Below are positions 61,229 through 64,000 of a DNA stretch of 64,000 bases, one piece after another. Below the pieces are notes generated by a model that worked only from the letters and a program-made list of their open reading frames with translations, searched no databases and was not told the origin of the DNA. This stretch comes from Azadirachta indica (Eukaryota; Streptophyta; Magnoliopsida; Sapindales; Meliaceae): the NCBI GenBank assembly GCA_022749755.1, contig CM040448.1, positions 11,344,481 to 11,408,480 of the forward strand. Direction: 5' to 3'. Position 1 is the first letter of the stretch. Every line of letters starts with the position of its first letter. Position numbers and translations under genes: made by a program.

Positions 61229-61234
61229 AATAAA
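61229..61234 (+). terminator. Poly(A) signal of the CYSTM gene
   Basis: AATAAA in TTGTAATAAAGTGTAATAG, 78 bases after the TGA at 61149-61151. A T-rich, TGTTTG-containing stretch precedes it, as expected of a plant 3' end. Confidence 0.55.
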
Positions 61235-62561
61235 GTGTAATAGAGTGTGTAAAACATTCTATTAAACATATTCAGAATTTTCATTTTCTTATTCTTTAAG
61301 ATTAGTAGATGTTAATCATCCATGTTTGTAATTAACTGAAGCTATTTTATATTCCCTACTGTGTTGTACAAGTATTTTAGTATTTGATAATATCTATTGG
61401 TTTTTTAGGAGAAAAATATTTCATAAACTAGCTAGCTTTTGGCTGAAGGCTCAATTATAATAAACAAATACTAGCGACAACCAATAACTCAACAGCAACT
61501 GGCGGATGAATTTTTAAAATCGTAGTTATGAAATCAACCTGAATTTTCATATAAAATTTTGTTCCTCTTTTTTATTTTTTGTTTTCTAATTAACCATAAA
61601 CATGACAGAACTTCAATCTCAAATCTACCTCTAATTTCTCATTTCATACTTTTTCTCCCTTGATGGAGTTTTCTTTTTCTAATTTAAAGTGATCGTATTC
61701 GTACACAATTGAGCTGTGTTGTTTCTCTTGATCCTATATATAGAAGAGAAAAATGTAAAAATTCACTAAATTTGAGGAATGTGTGGTGACTGAGGATTTC
61801 AGGCTGTACCCAGTTTGGGAAAATAGGGGGTATTCCCTCTCTAATCCAGGATGACAATTTCTAATCCACCCAACCTGCCTGTCATCCCTACCCTCGAACC
61901 ATCTACTAGAAACTAGATAACCTTTGGTCTAATTCTTCTCAAAGTTATAAATTGCTTATCCTTTCCGAATATGTAAAAGCATTTTCTAAAGCTTTTATAT
62001 CTTTCCTTAAGTTCAGCTTTACCTAAAGAATATAAGAATCATCAATAGATTATGAGAATATCATAAAATAATTAACGTGAACTCAGTTAAAGGTCAACAC
62101 AAACAATGCATTGACATAAAATAAGAAATTACAGTTGTGAATTATAAATCAAGTTAATATTCTGGTAAAAAGAACTCTTGGAACAAATCCTCAGCTCATA
62201 ATCCATGCAAATATCAAAAACAAGCAGGTTTGAAGCTCAAGATTTTTCCTAATCCTTTCTATCCTACTTATTAATAAATTAGCTGCTGTAACTTAAGTCA
62301 CCAATGAATGGAAGCAATAACATTAGACACTTTATTATGCACAATATTCTTTTAGTACACATGGATCCCTGTATCCCGTCATATCTTTCAATTTCACTTA
62401 CAGCCAAGATCTTCTCAAGAGTTTATCCTGCTTACTGTCGTAATAATACAAGTAGTAGACCTAATTCTGTCTTTTGCCTCAATTGACAATGAAGAAATCA
62501 ACAAATACAAGTTTTAAACTGACAAGATATAGACAAAAGAATAACCAGTGTGGAATACCTC
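61235..62561. other. Spacer between convergent CYSTM and GLDH genes
   Basis: About 1.3 kb between two genes that point toward each other; part of it must be the GLDH 3' UTR (left of 62562). No frame with family resemblance is present; the 60-codon frame at 62304-62486 is not called. Confidence 0.6.
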
Positions 62562-64000
62562 TTAGATGGTATCTGATAAAGGGAAGAGCTTTTCTACAAC
62601 ATTATTAGAGAGAATTCTGTTGGGGTCCAATTCCCTCCGTGCTTTATTGAAAGAATCCACTGGAAAACGCTTTCTTAGTCTTGCTTGGAGAGCTACAAGC
62701 TTTTCTTTGTCCTTTGGAACCTGGACATAATTTACGTAGGTTCAGTTTACTAAAAAAGTACAAGGACACAAAAAAAGATTAGTAGACTTTAGAGAAACAA
62801 TTTTGCTCAAGATTTCGAAAGAATTACAGACACAAAATTCTTTTCAAGAATCATAAAAGAATTACTTAATAATCTGAATTTGGTGCACAAAGAATGAGTT
62901 AATTTCTTCTTAACTCCAATGATTGTAGAATAAGAATACATATCGGAATTGTAGAGTTACACCAAAATATTAGAAATTTTAAATTCAATTTCATGTGCAT
63001 CTAGAAATTTGTATTGTGTATCAAATTCAGAAACAAACTTTAAAACGTTCCAGACCATACGAGATCACTTATTTTGATACAAATTTGTGAAAAAGAAGTA
63101 AAGATAACATGTGCAAGATTTTCAATACCTCGATCTTAGCCCAATGCTCATAAGCAGAGTATTGATCCCATAACTGTGACTGAGTTAGATGCCTATAATG
63201 GAAGAATTCTTCCGTTATTTCCTTTCTCTGACGAGCATCCATTGTTGGAAGGTACATAATTATGCCAACCTGAAACCAAACCAAAACTTTAAGTTTAATG
63301 CAATCATTACCAATTAGTTCACAACATTTTCTGTAGAGTGAACCACCAATTAAAATCCACAACTATCACAATCATTGAGCACAAATGAACTCTCAAACTA
63401 ATGGCTAGGTATAGCAGAGTGTAATTATGGGGGCTGGAAAAGATTCCCTTATTGCACACTTGCATATACTTGTATGCTAGTCATAAGTAAATCACACATT
63501 CTAAAGGCCAAAACAAGAGATCTATAAGTTAGTTGATAGCACTACATAGATAAACAAAATGGAATTTACGGGTGTTGATGATGTTTGAAAAATAGAAGTT
63601 TAGAATTTTTTTTTTGTCCCAATTAAATGTAAACAGTTGCATAAAATCAAAACGAAGAGCTTGAAATCAAATTGAAGCATCTGATTCTAAAATTAAGTCC
63701 ATAGTAAACCCTTGCACGCTCAGCAAGTAAACAACTTTACATACAACACTTGATCCCAGTTCCCCGCTTCCCAAAACCCTCCATATACACCGAATCTAGA
63801 AAGAAATAATAGATAGAAGAAAAAAGCAAGACAGAAACAACGGTAAGCCCTGCACCTTAAAAGTGATTCCAAGGAGGAAAAAAATGGAAGAAAGGACGGA
63901 AACCCAAAATATAAAAAATGTAGCAAAAATTACCCATGAGAACATGTCATCCTCAGCCGAGCTATAAGCTGGGCTCATAAGGCTCTGACTGCGTGCTGTC
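62562..64000 (-). CDS. GLDH: L-galactono-1,4-lactone dehydrogenase, C-terminal part (gene continues past the right edge)
   Basis: Three exons are seen on the minus strand: 64000-63934 (runs off the edge), 63269-63129 and 62720-62562, about 121 residues to the TAA at 62564-62562. All introns are GT-AG and phase 0 at both junctions. GLDH oxidises L-galactono-1,4-lactone to ascorbate on the mitochondrial inner membrane, passing electrons to cytochrome c, and its protein also helps assemble respiratory complex I. The visible part is the end of the sugar-lactone oxidase domain: TARSQSLMSPAYSSAEDDMFSW, split here at the window edge, then VGIIMYLPTMDARQRKEI, FFHYRHLTQSQLWDQYSAYEHWAKIE, and the tail RRELDPNRILSNN ending KLFPLSDTI. 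The FAD-binding domain and active-site residues lie outside the window, so intactness cannot be judged. Confidence 0.95.

Overview
The window is nuclear DNA from a flowering plant, most likely a eudicot and probably a rosid. The evidence is intron-split genes with GT-AG junctions and T-rich acceptors, very AT-rich spacers, abundant (TA)n, (GA)n, (CT)n and (ATT)n microsatellites, and proteins that closely match plant-only families. The species cannot be named from the sequence alone.

Layout. Seven complete or partial multi-domain genes and one very small gene are supported: (1) a calmodulin-binding PICBP-like protein on the minus strand, running off the left edge (1-3010); (2) an SDP1-type patatin triacylglycerol lipase (10460-14186, 3 exons); (3) a CML35/36-type calmodulin-like protein (19691-20368, intronless); (4) a nuclear-encoded group II intron maturase of the nMAT3 type (25724-27982, intronless); (5) a PMT7-type Golgi methyltransferase (30945-37806, 7 exons); (6) a BLADE-ON-PETIOLE/NPR5-type BTB-ankyrin co-regulator (52613-54956, 2 exons); (7) a 66-residue cysteine-rich transmembrane module protein of the WIH/CYSTM family (60748-61151, 3 exons); (8) the 3' end of L-galactono-1,4-lactone dehydrogenase on the minus strand (62562-64000).

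These genes do not form a pathway. They act in calcium signalling, seed-oil breakdown, mitochondrial intron splicing, wall-polysaccharide modification, organ patterning and ascorbate synthesis. What ties them together is ancestry. From memory of Arabidopsis, PICBP, SDP1, nMAT3 and PMT7 are neighbours on chromosome 5 (At5g04020 to At5g04060), CML36 sits beside another PMT on chromosome 3, and BOP2, CML35 and WIH2 cluster on chromosome 2. The window looks like one unfractionated version of a block that Arabidopsis has split and duplicated.

The spacers (3.0-9.6, 14.5-19.5, 20.4-25.4, 37.8-52.3 and 55-60.6 kb) hold no convincing intact gene. They do hold a diverged tandem array with a unit of about 257-268 bp (about 7.7-9.0 kb), a tandem duplication of about 330 bp (17.7-18.4 kb), a roughly 100-bp foldback element (16580-16679), several G-quadruplex-capable short repeats, paired G-boxes and possible degraded transposon fragments. 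I found no CRISPR array, no rRNA or tRNA gene and no intact autonomous transposon. No clearly new multi-gene system is evident; the most unusual items are listed in the findings.
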